NCBI GenBank assembly: GCA_016783225.1
Contig: JADHWZ010000125.1
Location: forward strand, 1-6,122
DNA length: 6,122 bases
From: Dehalococcoidia bacterium
GTDB taxonomy: Bacteria > Chloroflexota > Dehalococcoidia > GIF9 > UBA5620
Direction of reading: 5' to 3'
The notes under the pieces are model-generated. The model saw only the letters and a list, made by a program, of their open reading frames with translations. It searched no databases and was not told the DNA's origin. Both the position numbers and the translations under genes were made by a program. Below are positions 1 to 4,721 of the stretch, piece after piece. The stretch's first letter is position 1; each line of letters opens with the position of its first letter.

Positions 1-37
1 TATCGGATATTTCGCATTTGATCTGTGTATATTCCAT
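1..37 (-). CDS. N-terminal fragment of a leftward protein, possibly enoyl-CoA hydratase-like
   Basis: Only the first 12 codons are inside the window, reading MEYTQIKCEISD before the left edge. The ATG is preceded on the minus strand by AAAGGAG with a 5-base gap, a strong ribosome binding site, and a convincing promoter lies about 90 bp further upstream, so a real gene start is well supported. The short N-terminus resembles the opening of crotonase-superfamily proteins (a few residues, then I.CEI.D before the first strand), so an enoyl-CoA hydratase/isomerase is a reasonable guess. Twelve residues cannot establish a family. The gene is co-oriented with the operon to its right but separated from it by the inserted element and has its own promoter. 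Confidence 0.55.
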   Translation of the reverse strand, partial: MEYTQIKCEISD

Positions 38-123
38 GAACTCTCCTTTCATGCTGGTTTGTGTCGTGCCAGAGGGCGCAAAGCAGGCTCGAAAGAACTC
101 CACCCACAGGGGCCTCAATGCAC

Positions 124-153
124 AGCATACTGTGTCCGCCGGCAGTTTGTCAA
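124..153 (-). promoter_or_regulatory. Sigma-70-type promoter of the leftward gene at 1-37
   Basis: On the minus strand TTGACA (148-153) and TATGCT (124-129) are separated by 18 bp and lie about 90 bp upstream of the ATG at 37. The -35 box is a consensus match. The direct repeat AAAATC at the left edge of the mobile element (152-157) overlaps the first two bases of the -35 box, so the element landed on the upstream edge of this promoter and left the core intact. Confidence 0.6.
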
Positions 154-157
154 AATC
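152..157 (+). repeat. Left copy of the presumed target-site duplication (AAAATC)
   Basis: AAAATC abuts the left terminal repeat and recurs at 1106-1111 just outside the right one. The identity extends to CAAAATCGGG (151-160 against 1105-1114) because the flank and repeat ends share C and GGG, so a duplication of 6 to 10 bp is compatible. Confidence 0.6.
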
Positions 158-177
158 GGGTAGTGGGTCATTTTGAA
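158..177 (+). repeat. Left terminal inverted repeat of the element
   Basis: The sequence is GGGTAGTGGGTCATTTTGAA. It matches the internal copy (reverse complement of 395-414) at 19 of 20 bases and the right end (reverse complement of 1086-1105) at 18 of 20. The 13-base core GGGTAGTGGGTCA is identical at the two outer ends. Confidence 0.8.
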
Positions 178-221
178 GCAAAATTTTTGATTATCCTCGA
201 GTGGGTGCTAAAAAGGAATTC

Positions 222-404
222 ATGCAAGACAAAATAGTTACCGCCCTTTTAATACTGTTGCTTTTCATTTTTGGTGTTATCATCATTAACGCTATATTAA
301 ACATAACTCCTGATGGCGTTGGCAAGGCAATATTGGCAGTTGGTTTGTCTATCGCGGGTATTGCGAGCGTTATTACTCTTCTCATCAGACTTTTTTCAAA
401 ATGA
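222..404 (+). CDS. Small two-helix membrane protein, function unknown
   Basis: I do not recognise a family. The protein is 60 residues with two hydrophobic segments at about residues 5-27 and 34-57, separated by a short polar turn containing NITPDG. A charged N-terminus (MQDK) and a basic C-terminus (RLFSK) suggest a helical hairpin in the cytoplasmic membrane. I chose ATG 222 over the in-frame GTG at 201 because AAAGGA ends four bases before it, while the GTG has no such site. The TGA stop lies inside the internal copy of the element's terminal repeat, so the coding end and the repeat evolved together or were joined. The NYN gene follows 31 bp downstream on the same strand, so the two may be co-transcribed. 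By size and topology it could be a holin-like or toxin-like peptide or a membrane partner of the NYN protein, but nothing in the sequence decides this. Confidence 0.6.
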   Translation: MQDKIVTALLILLLFIFGVIIINAILNITPDGVGKAILAVGLSIAGIASVITLLIRLFSK

Positions 405-414
405 TCCACTACCC
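395..414 (-). repeat. Internal third copy of the terminal repeat, in right-end orientation
   Basis: Read on the minus strand it is GGGTAGTGGATCATTTTGAA, one mismatch from the left end. It lies between the two cargo genes, and the TGA stop of the small membrane protein (402-404) is inside it. With the left end it delimits a 257-bp MITE-sized unit (158-414). The bases after it (AAGGTT) do not repeat the AAAATC found left of the element, so there is no target-duplication support for 158-414 as a separate insertion. It may be an internal transposase-binding site or a scar from stepwise assembly. Confidence 0.75.
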
Positions 415-435
415 AAGGTTGAATAAGGTGTTACA

Positions 436-981
436 ATGTCCTCAATGTATATAGTGTCAAATAACTATGCCTTCATAGATGGGACCAACCTTCATATAAC
501 TTACGAGTACCTAGGCTGGAAGCTTGATTACAGTAAACTCAGGAATTACCTAGGCAAAACACATAACGTTGCAAAAGCCTACTATTTTATTGGGTTTATT
601 CGAGAGAATCAACCTGTCTACAATAACCTGAAAAGATGGGGGTACTCTCTAAAGTATAGAGAGGTTTCCCCAAGAGAGACAGAGTATGTAATTTGCTCTA
701 AATGTGGGCAAAAATGCGAAGTTGATGCGAATAAATTCAAATGTGACTGTGACGCAGACATTGTTCTTCAAATAATGAGCGATGTTGATAATTTTAGTAA
801 GGCCATACTCATAACCAGTGACGGTGACTTTGACCACCTAGTTGAAAGCCTGCTTCGGGCGAGTAAACTCGAATTAGTTTTGGCCCCGTGTAAAAAGGGA
901 TGCTCTCATTTGCTTTTGAGGGCTGCTAGGGGCAGGATAGCTTTTATTGACGACTTAAGAGCAGAACTAGAAAAAGTTTGA
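436..981 (+). CDS. NYN-domain (LabA-like, PIN-fold) putative ribonuclease with embedded cysteine cluster
   Basis: The 181-residue protein has the hallmarks of NYN-domain proteins, a PIN-like fold of metal-dependent RNases: an N-terminal strand ending in FIDGTNL (residues 13-19, acidic D15 and N18), CDCDADIVL (103-111, acidic D106 and D108) and ITSDGDF (126-132, acidic D129 and D131). These supply the expected acidic metal-binding site. Between the first and second acidic motifs is a cysteine cluster, C87-x2-C90-x3-C94 followed by C103-x-C105, which looks like a zinc knuckle inserted in the domain. PCKKGC (151-156) adds two more cysteines. The ATG at 436 has AAGGTG five bases upstream. The last residues overlap a strong hairpin (980-1022). 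The gene is cargo of the inserted element, AT-richer than the host genes, and probably acquired horizontally. RNA cleavage is inferred from the family, and the target is unknown. A role in defence, toxicity or RNA turnover would all fit. Confidence 0.88.
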   Translation: MSSMYIVSNNYAFIDGTNLHITYEYLGWKLDYSKLRNYLGKTHNVAKAYYFIGFIRENQPVYNNLKRWGYSLKYREVSPRETEYVICSKCGQKCEVDANKFKCDCDADIVLQIMSDVDNFSKAILITSDGDFDHLVESLLRASKLELVLAPCKKGCSHLLLRAARGRIAFIDDLRAELEKV

Positions 982-1034
982 GGGAGAACCTTATGGGACT
1001 CTCACCCATAAGATGCTCCCTCGTCGTGATACGC
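971..1034 (-). ncRNA. Predicted small RNA ending in a hairpin and T-run, antisense to the 3' end of the NYN gene
   Basis: A minus-strand promoter (1040-1068) should start transcription near 1033. Only about a dozen bases later comes a strong hairpin (1022 down to 980), which on this strand is followed by AAACTTTTTC, the T-run lying at 975-971. Promoter, short leader, stem-loop and T-run together predict a transcript of about 60 nucleotides. Its 3' part overlaps the last codons and stop of the NYN gene in antisense. Alternatively the promoter is a relic of a lost transposase gene and the hairpin attenuates read-through. There is no coding potential in the predicted transcript. Confidence 0.4.
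980..1022. terminator. Strong hairpin at the end of the NYN gene, terminator-like on the minus strand
   Basis: The outer stem pairs GAGGGAG (980-986) with CTCCCTC (1016-1022), and the inner stem pairs CTTATGGG (990-997) with CCCATAAG (1005-1012). They are separated by a 3x3 internal loop, with a 7-base apical loop (998-1004). All 15 stem pairs are Watson-Crick. It begins inside the NYN stop codon. On the plus strand no T-run follows, so there it would be a 3'-end protecting stem or weak terminator. On the minus strand AAACTTTTTC follows, which fits intrinsic termination. Confidence 0.65.
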
Positions 1035-1039
1035 TGCGT

Positions 1040-1068
1040 AATATACCACATTACACCCCGCTTGTCAA
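1040..1068 (-). promoter_or_regulatory. Near-consensus minus-strand promoter inside the right end of the element
   Basis: TTGACA (1063-1068) and TATATT (1040-1045) are separated by exactly 17 bp. It points inward from the right terminal repeat, towards the hairpin and the back of the NYN gene. In ordinary insertion sequences a promoter in this position drives the transposase. Here no leftward reading frame follows. Confidence 0.6.
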
Positions 1069-1085
1069 GTTTTTGTGACTTTATG

Positions 1086-1105
1086 TCCAAATTGACCCAC
1101 TACCC
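1086..1105 (-). repeat. Right terminal inverted repeat of the element
   Basis: Read on the minus strand it is GGGTAGTGGGTCAATTTGGA, differing from the left end at positions 14 and 19. It is followed directly by AAAATC (1106-1111), the copy of the sequence that precedes the left end. Confidence 0.8.
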
Positions 1106-1111
1106 AAAATC
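1106..1111 (+). repeat. Right copy of the presumed target-site duplication (AAAATC)
   Basis: This is the partner of 152-157. Removing 158-1111 would restore a continuous ancestral sequence in which the leftward promoter at 124-153 is followed by the GC-richer DNA at 1112. Confidence 0.6.
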
Positions 1112-1309
1112 GGGGCACTCCCGTCACGATCTCGGGGGCTTGCCTTGCTTGTCGCGAGGCCCAAGCTCACGCCACCAGACGCCTACCCTCTCACACACAT
1201 TGACAGAGTAATTCAGCCAGTCTATCGCGCAACATGGCACCGGCTCCGACAGCTTTGAGTAAGCCCCTGTGATTACTCTCTTAGTAGTGGGCAGGCAGTA
1301 ATCTGGAGT
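1112..1309. other. Non-coding host DNA between the element and ogt
   Basis: This GC-richer stretch is downstream of the ogt stop on the minus strand and was upstream of the promoter at 124-153 before the insertion. I see no credible gene, tRNA or intrinsic terminator. A 6-bp stem (GAGTAA 1257-1262 with TTACTC 1273-1278) lacks a T-run and is weak. Confidence 0.5.
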
Positions 1310-1828
1310 CTATGAGCGCAGAGAGCTATTTGCTTGCCCGTTAGCTTCCAGACGGAGCAGACATTTCTTCATCTCCACACCACCACCAAAACCAACCAGA
1401 CCACCATCGCTGCCAATCACTCGGTGACATGGTGTTACAATCGGCAACGGATTCCTGCCTAGGGCCTGCCCCACAGCCCTGGCTGCATTAGGTAGACCCA
1501 GCTGCCCCGCCACCCAGGCATAGCTTCTGGTCTCACCATAAGGGATGGCTCGTGTTATCCGCCACACATCCTGCTGAAACGTGGTTGTCCCAGCCAAATC
1601 CAACTTATCTAGAAAATCCACCTGCTCCCCGTCCAAATACCGCTTGAGCCTGTCAGTTAAGTCGCCAAAGTCTGTGCAATCGCCACCTTCAAAAGGCAAG
1701 CCCAGGTCCCTAAGCTGCCCAATCACCGCTTCCCTGGATTCCTGGGGCAAGATGACCCTTCTAAGCCCATCAGGCGAACCCACAACCCCCATCCACCCTA
1801 GATAAGTCTCAAGCAATACCAAACCCAA
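1310..1828 (-). CDS. ogt: Methylated-DNA--protein-cysteine S-methyltransferase (O6-alkylguanine repair)
   Basis: This suicide repair protein transfers the alkyl group from O6-alkylguanine in DNA to its own cysteine. The 172-residue product has the whole domain: an N-terminal region with LGWMGVVGSPDGL (10-22), a helix with FQQDVW (84-89), the arginine-finger helix NAARAVG (114-120, R117), the active site PCHRV (133-137, nucleophile C134) and the following loop GSDGGLVGFGGG (139-150). No start is obvious. The frame is closed upstream by TAG, and only TTG codons (1828, 1822, 1816) precede the conserved core. TTG 1828 has AAAGAGAG seven bases upstream and is taken here, but the true N-terminus may be a few residues shorter. 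It follows the macrodomain gene by 46 bp and is probably the last gene of that operon. Inducible alkylation repair is possible, but no Ada-type regulator is visible. Confidence 0.92.
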   Translation of the reverse strand: MGLVLLETYLGWMGVVGSPDGLRRVILPQESREAVIGQLRDLGLPFEGGDCTDFGDLTDRLKRYLDGEQVDFLDKLDLAGTTTFQQDVWRITRAIPYGETRSYAWVAGQLGLPNAARAVGQALGRNPLPIVTPCHRVIGSDGGLVGFGGGVEMKKCLLRLEANGQANSSLRS

Positions 1829-1874
1829 CGGAGCGCTCTCTTTCTACCCCGGCAAGACCCCCAGCAAAACGATC

Positions 1875-2441
1875 TCACCCCCGGCCGGTGCCTTCAGCTA
1901 GTGCTGAAGTATAGGCCTGGAAAGTGTTGGAATCGTAGAGCACAAAGAAGACCTCTTCCAACGAAGTCGGCACACCACCCAAGAAAGCAGCTACTGTACT
2001 CACAGCTACGCCCGCCGCTTGAGCCACCGGGTAGCCGTAGGCGCCAGTGCTTATGGATGGATAGGAAATACTCGTCAACTTATGGTCAGCAGCCAGCTTC
2101 AAGCTCTCTCGGTAAGCACTAGCCAGAAGCTCGGCCTCACCACGGCTACCACCGTGCCATACCGGGCCTACAGTGTGAATCACATATTTCGCCGCGAGGT
2201 TGCCTCCAGTAGTCATGACAGCTCTGCCTGTATCCAAGCGCCCCATCCGCGACACAATCTGGCGACACTCCTCAAGGATGGCTGGCCCACCAGCCCTGTG
2301 AATAGCGCCATCCACACCACCTCCACCCATCAAGCTAGAATTGGCAGCATTGACGATAGCATCCGTCGCCTGCCGAGTAATGTCACCTTGAATCAAGCCG
2401 AGTCTTGTTTTTCCTATGATTACTTCACCAATTTCGCTCAT
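1875..2441 (-). CDS. Macrodomain protein, O-acetyl-ADP-ribose deacetylase / mono-ADP-ribosyl hydrolase (MacroD/YmdB type)
   Basis: The 188-residue protein is essentially one macrodomain. It opens with LIQGDITRQATDAIVNAANSS (the GDI at 19-21 binds the adenine, and N34 and the GGGGVDGAIHRAGG loop at 39-52 bind the distal ribose). The catalytic aspartate of the MacroD class is D44. The phosphate loop STGAYGYP is at 131-138. Such enzymes release acetate from O-acetyl-ADP-ribose and remove mono-ADP-ribose from acidic residues in the cytoplasm, and bacterial YmdB also modulates RNase III. The ATG at 2441 lies 18 bp after the hpf stop, with an imperfect GAGAG/AGTAGG purine stretch upstream, so translation may be coupled to hpf. 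The full set of key residues supports an active enzyme, but the physiological substrate cannot be told. Confidence 0.92.
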   Translation of the reverse strand: MSEIGEVIIGKTRLGLIQGDITRQATDAIVNAANSSLMGGGGVDGAIHRAGGPAILEECRQIVSRMGRLDTGRAVMTTGGNLAAKYVIHTVGPVWHGGSRGEAELLASAYRESLKLAADHKLTSISYPSISTGAYGYPVAQAAGVAVSTVAAFLGGVPTSLEEVFFVLYDSNTFQAYTSALAEGTGRG

Positions 2442-2459
2442 GCCTACTCTCTAGCAGTT

Positions 2460-3017
2460 TCAGGCCAAGTCAGGCTGAATCAGTCCATAGTCGCCATTCT
2501 TACGCTTGTACAGCAAATTAAGCGTGTCGTTATCAACGTTGATAAAGAGAAAAAAGTCGTGACCCAAAAGCTCCATTTGCTCAGTGGCCTCAGGCACAGA
2601 CATCGCCTTGACCGGAAAGCTCTTGACTCTGACTACCTTAGGCGAAGCCTCAGCTGCCTGACCAGGAGTCAGTTCCCCTGAAACGGAAGCCTGCCGCGCC
2701 AAGGAGATGCCTCTCCCTTTCTTATACAACTTTCCCTTGTAGCGCTCGATCTGACGTGCCAATATCTCAGCCACGGCATCAACAGCCACGTATACGTTTT
2801 CACCCTTCTCCTCACCCCTCAGCAAGGTGCCTCTGCTATTCAGAGTAACTTGAACGGTAAAACGATGTTGAGGCGACTTCGTCTGCTCCTCATGTATTTC
2901 CACACTGGCGTCGCTGAGCCTGGGCAGGTAACGAGCCAATTTGCCAATCTTTTTCTGTACGTAGCCCCGGACGGCTTCTGAGACTTCCAGATTCTTGCCA
3001 TACACTTCTAGTTCCAT
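2460..3017 (-). CDS. hpf: Ribosome hibernation-promoting factor, long form
   Basis: The 185-residue protein has the two-domain layout of long HPF. Residues 1-100 are the S30AE/YfiA fold that sits in the 30S decoding and mRNA channel (starts MELEVYGKNLEVSEAVRGYV, basic patches QKKIGK and ERYKGKLYKK). Residues 101-126 are a variable linker. The C-terminal dimerisation domain is at 127-185 and contains VKSFPVKAMSVPEATEQM, LLGHDFFLFIN and LLYKRKNGDYGLI. This form forms 100S ribosome dimers and silences ribosomes in stationary phase or stress. ATG 3017 is preceded by AAGGAG with an 8-base gap, and this site lies in the 16-bp space after the comF stop. The comF-hpf neighbourhood is common in bacteria. 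It is probably transcribed from the promoter at 4025-4054. A separate stress promoter would lie within comF and was not found by eye. Confidence 0.95.
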   Translation of the reverse strand: MELEVYGKNLEVSEAVRGYVQKKIGKLARYLPRLSDASVEIHEEQTKSPQHRFTVQVTLNSRGTLLRGEEKGENVYVAVDAVAEILARQIERYKGKLYKKGRGISLARQASVSGELTPGQAAEASPKVVRVKSFPVKAMSVPEATEQMELLGHDFFLFINVDNDTLNLLYKRKNGDYGLIQPDLA

Positions 3018-3033
3018 AGCTTCAGCTCCTTCA

Positions 3034-3744
3034 TCAAGTTTCTCTGGCCAAAGTCAAGCCCCACACTGAAGGAGCTCCAGCAGCCCTGAGAGCCGCAGCA
3101 CAGGCTTCCAGAGTAGCTCCTGAAGTGCATACATCATCAACCAACAGAACCCGCTTTCCACTCAGTTTGCTGTTTCGGCAGGTAAAGGCATCAGCCACAT
3201 TTCCTCGTCGGTCTTCAACAGTCGTTGTTTGCGCCTGAGACGGGCTATCCTTGGAGCGGTACAAGCCGTTCTCAACCACAGCCAAGCCAGTTCGCCTCGC
3301 CAGTTCAAGCGCCAGTAGGCTTGATTGATTGTAACCGCGCTCCCGTAACCGTCGAGGATGAAGGGGCACCGGCACGAGAACTTCCCCGGGCACCGGGTTG
3401 TCTCGGACATAAGCAGCTAACAACTCAGCCAAAGAACCGGAGATTGCCTTGAGGTTACGATACTTCAGCTCGTGGATAGCCCGCCGCATCACCCCATCGA
3501 AGCGAAACGGAGACCGTACGCCACTGATCGCAGTCTGACACCCCCAGCAAGTGGAGCACAAACCTCCGCTTGATTCAGGTTTGCCACACCTCTGACAAAT
3601 CGGTGGCAGCAGCCGGGGCAGTTTCTGACCGCAACCAATACAGAGGAAATCGCCCATTCTGCCACAGCCAACGCACCGGCGCGGAAAAAAGAAATCAACA
3701 ACCGTGCTTTGCAGTTGCCCCAACGACAAGGACAAACCCAGCAC
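3034..3744 (-). CDS. comF: ComF family protein (double zinc finger plus phosphoribosyltransferase domain)
   Basis: The 236-residue protein has the standard ComF plan. An N-terminal zinc-binding module has C24-x2-C27, C35-x2-C38, C50-x2-C53 and C63-x2-C66. A type I phosphoribosyltransferase fold follows, with VPVPLHPRRLRERGYNQS (124-141) and the PRPP-binding loop VLLVDDVCTSGAT (199-211). ComF proteins act in DNA uptake in competent species, apparently with the helicase ComFA and the primosome, and are kept in many non-competent bacteria with an unclear role. No other competence gene is in the window. The GTG at 3744 is the first start in frame but has a poor ribosome binding site, and nearby TTG codons (e.g. 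3735) are alternatives. It lies 37 bp after the zinc-ribbon gene and 16 bp before hpf, and is probably co-transcribed with both. Confidence 0.93.
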   Translation of the reverse strand: MLGLSLSLGQLQSTVVDFFFPRRCVGCGRMGDFLCIGCGQKLPRLLPPICQRCGKPESSGGLCSTCWGCQTAISGVRSPFRFDGVMRRAIHELKYRNLKAISGSLAELLAAYVRDNPVPGEVLVPVPLHPRRLRERGYNQSSLLALELARRTGLAVVENGLYRSKDSPSQAQTTTVEDRRGNVADAFTCRNSKLSGKRVLLVDDVCTSGATLEACAAALRAAGAPSVWGLTLARET

Positions 3745-3781
3745 CCCGAAGGTCCAGAGATATGGACGCGGCTACTTGCGT

Positions 3782-3997
3782 CTACAAGCGCGACCGCGGA
3801 CTAGGACCTGTACCACTGAAAATGGGCTCATTTAGATATACGTCTCCATTCCTGATCTTGAGATTGAACCCGCAATCAGGACTGGTGCATACCCACGCTT
3901 TGTAGTGAATCGCCGCCCCTTGACTGCCGAAGTCGGACAGCGGCACGAGAACACCTGTCTCACACTTCAAACATTTGGGAAAGGAATTGTTTTCCAC
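3782..3997 (-). CDS. Small four-cysteine zinc-ribbon protein, function unknown
   Basis: The 71-residue protein (GTG start) has C9-x2-C12 and C37-x4-C42 separated by about 24 residues, the spacing of a zinc ribbon. IHYKAWVCTSPDCGFNL is the central strand and second knuckle, and the C-terminus is basic. I cannot name a family. The frame stays open upstream to a TTG at 4054, but I reject that start. GTG 3997 has a perfect AGGAGGT (4004-4010) six bases upstream, and the longer start would lie inside the -35 box of the promoter at 4025-4054. It is the first gene of the run zinc ribbon-comF-hpf-macrodomain-ogt. A nucleic-acid or protein-interaction role is the general expectation for such ribbons. 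Confidence 0.78.
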   Translation of the reverse strand: MENNSFPKCLKCETGVLVPLSDFGSQGAAIHYKAWVCTSPDCGFNLKIRNGDVYLNEPIFSGTGPSPRSRL

Positions 3998-4024
3998 GAT
4001 TCCACCTCCTCCGAAGATGGATAA

Positions 4025-4054
4025 AGTATACACCAACCGCAGTCCGGATGGCAA
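4025..4054 (-). promoter_or_regulatory. Promoter for the zinc ribbon-comF-hpf-macrodomain-ogt gene set
   Basis: On the minus strand TTGCCA (4049-4054) and TATACT (4025-4030) are separated by 18 bp. Transcription would start near 4018, about 20 bases upstream of the GTG at 3997 and just ahead of its Shine-Dalgarno. It lies in the 91-bp gap after the thpR stop, so the two gene groups may be separate transcription units, although no intrinsic terminator is visible between them. Confidence 0.6.
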
Positions 4055-4088
4055 ATCACCCCACTGCTACCTATGGCTCAGACAACAA

Positions 4089-4700
4089 TCACGTGTGACC
4101 TTGGCTATTCCATTTCACCTCCGCCAGGCGGCTGTAGACAGCCCCACCAGGCAAGAGCTGGCTCCTCATCAGACTCAGGCTGCTCACGTTCATCTCATGC
4201 GTGACTTCCAGCGGTGTCTTCATTACTGATTCGCCGAAGTCCCGTTGGTCTTGAGGGGAAGTGCCTTGTCGCAGCCGGGCTAAAGTCAGATGAGGGGTGA
4301 ATGGACGCGTTTCGGGGGCAAAGCCCAAAGGAATCAGACCCCGGTCAAGGCGCTGCTGCAAATCTACTAACCTATCCACCTCACCTCCAATACCCACCCA
4401 AAGGACTCGGGGTCGCCTGAAGTCAGGAAAAGCCCCCAACCCGCCGATCTTCAATTGAAAAGAGGAGACTCCCTGGCTAGCCTGTTCCATAACCCTGGCT
4501 ATCTCAGAAACCTTTTGGGGAGCTATGTTCCCCAGGAACTTCAAAGTAAGATGGATACCTTCAGGAGCCGCCCATTTGACAAAACCATGTCCAGGCCGCC
4601 TTAGCTCAGCCTGTAGCTGATGCAGCCCAGACCTGACTTCTTCAGGTAGTTCAACAGCAATGAAAGACCGAATCTGCTGGTCGTTCAATGGCGTTACCAC
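4089..4700 (-). CDS. thpR: RNA 2',3'-cyclic phosphodiesterase (2H / LigT family)
   Basis: This protein of about 203 residues belongs to the 2H phosphoesterase superfamily. The two catalytic HxTx motifs are intact: HLTL at 50-53 (in GIHLTLKFLG) and HLTL at 137-140 (in FTPHLTLARL). RSFIAVELP (11-19) is the usual first strand of ThpR. These enzymes hydrolyse 2',3'-cyclic phosphate ends of RNA to 2'-phosphate and can ligate tRNA halves in vitro. The start is uncertain: GTG 4700 is preceded by GGTGG only, and TTG at 4688 (codon 5) is closer to the usual family N-terminus and has GGTGGT upstream. It begins 21 bp after the amidohydrolase stop on the same strand, so the two are probably co-transcribed. 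Confidence 0.93.
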   Translation of the reverse strand: MVTPLNDQQIRSFIAVELPEEVRSGLHQLQAELRRPGHGFVKWAAPEGIHLTLKFLGNIAPQKVSEIARVMEQASQGVSSFQLKIGGLGAFPDFRRPRVLWVGIGGEVDRLVDLQQRLDRGLIPLGFAPETRPFTPHLTLARLRQGTSPQDQRDFGESVMKTPLEVTHEMNVSSLSLMRSQLLPGGAVYSRLAEVKWNSQGHT

Positions 4701-4721
4701 CCACCAAACGTACGACCCAGA

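Larger units (their letters stand above)
158..1105. mobile_element. Transposase-less inserted element with terminal inverted repeats, carrying a membrane peptide and an NYN protein
   Basis: The ends are GGGTAGTGGGTCATTTTGAA at 158 and, read on the other strand from 1105, GGGTAGTGGGTCAATTTGGA, which match at 18 of 20 positions. Immediately outside them lies the direct repeat AAAATC (152-157 and 1106-1111), as expected for a target-site duplication. Because the flanks also share bases with the repeat ends, the repeated block can be read as CAAAATCGGG (151-160 and 1105-1114), so the exact boundary is uncertain by a few bases. The interior is clearly AT-richer than the flanks. No transposase or resolvase can be read in any frame, so movement would need an enzyme supplied in trans. 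It holds two plus-strand genes (222-404 and 436-981), a third copy of the end repeat (395-414), and a minus-strand promoter with a hairpin near the right end. I cannot assign it to a named IS family. Confidence 0.75.

Noticed and set aside
158..414. Separate MITE insertion carrying only the small membrane protein
   Set aside because: The terminal repeats match well, but the right flank (AAGGTT) does not duplicate the left flank (AAAATC). The outer pair at 158 and 1105 is the better-supported insertion.
978..1211. Plus-strand open frame after the NYN gene
   Set aside because: It runs through the hairpin, the minus-strand promoter, the right terminal repeat and the target duplication, with no protein-like pattern. 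It is a chance frame.
1257..1278. Possible terminator after ogt (GAGTAA/TTACTC stem)
   Set aside because: The stem is only 6 bp with a 10-base loop and no T-run on either strand.
1285..1291. TAGTGGG, resembling the core of the terminal repeat
   Set aside because: The match is only 7 bases and the surrounding bases do not follow the repeat, so chance is sufficient.
2019..2681. 220-codon plus-strand open frame
   Set aside because: It is antisense to the well-supported macrodomain and hpf genes and has no recognisable domain.
3998..4054. N-terminal extension of the zinc-ribbon protein to TTG 4054
   Set aside because: The TTG is the -35 box itself, and a perfect Shine-Dalgarno points to GTG 3997.
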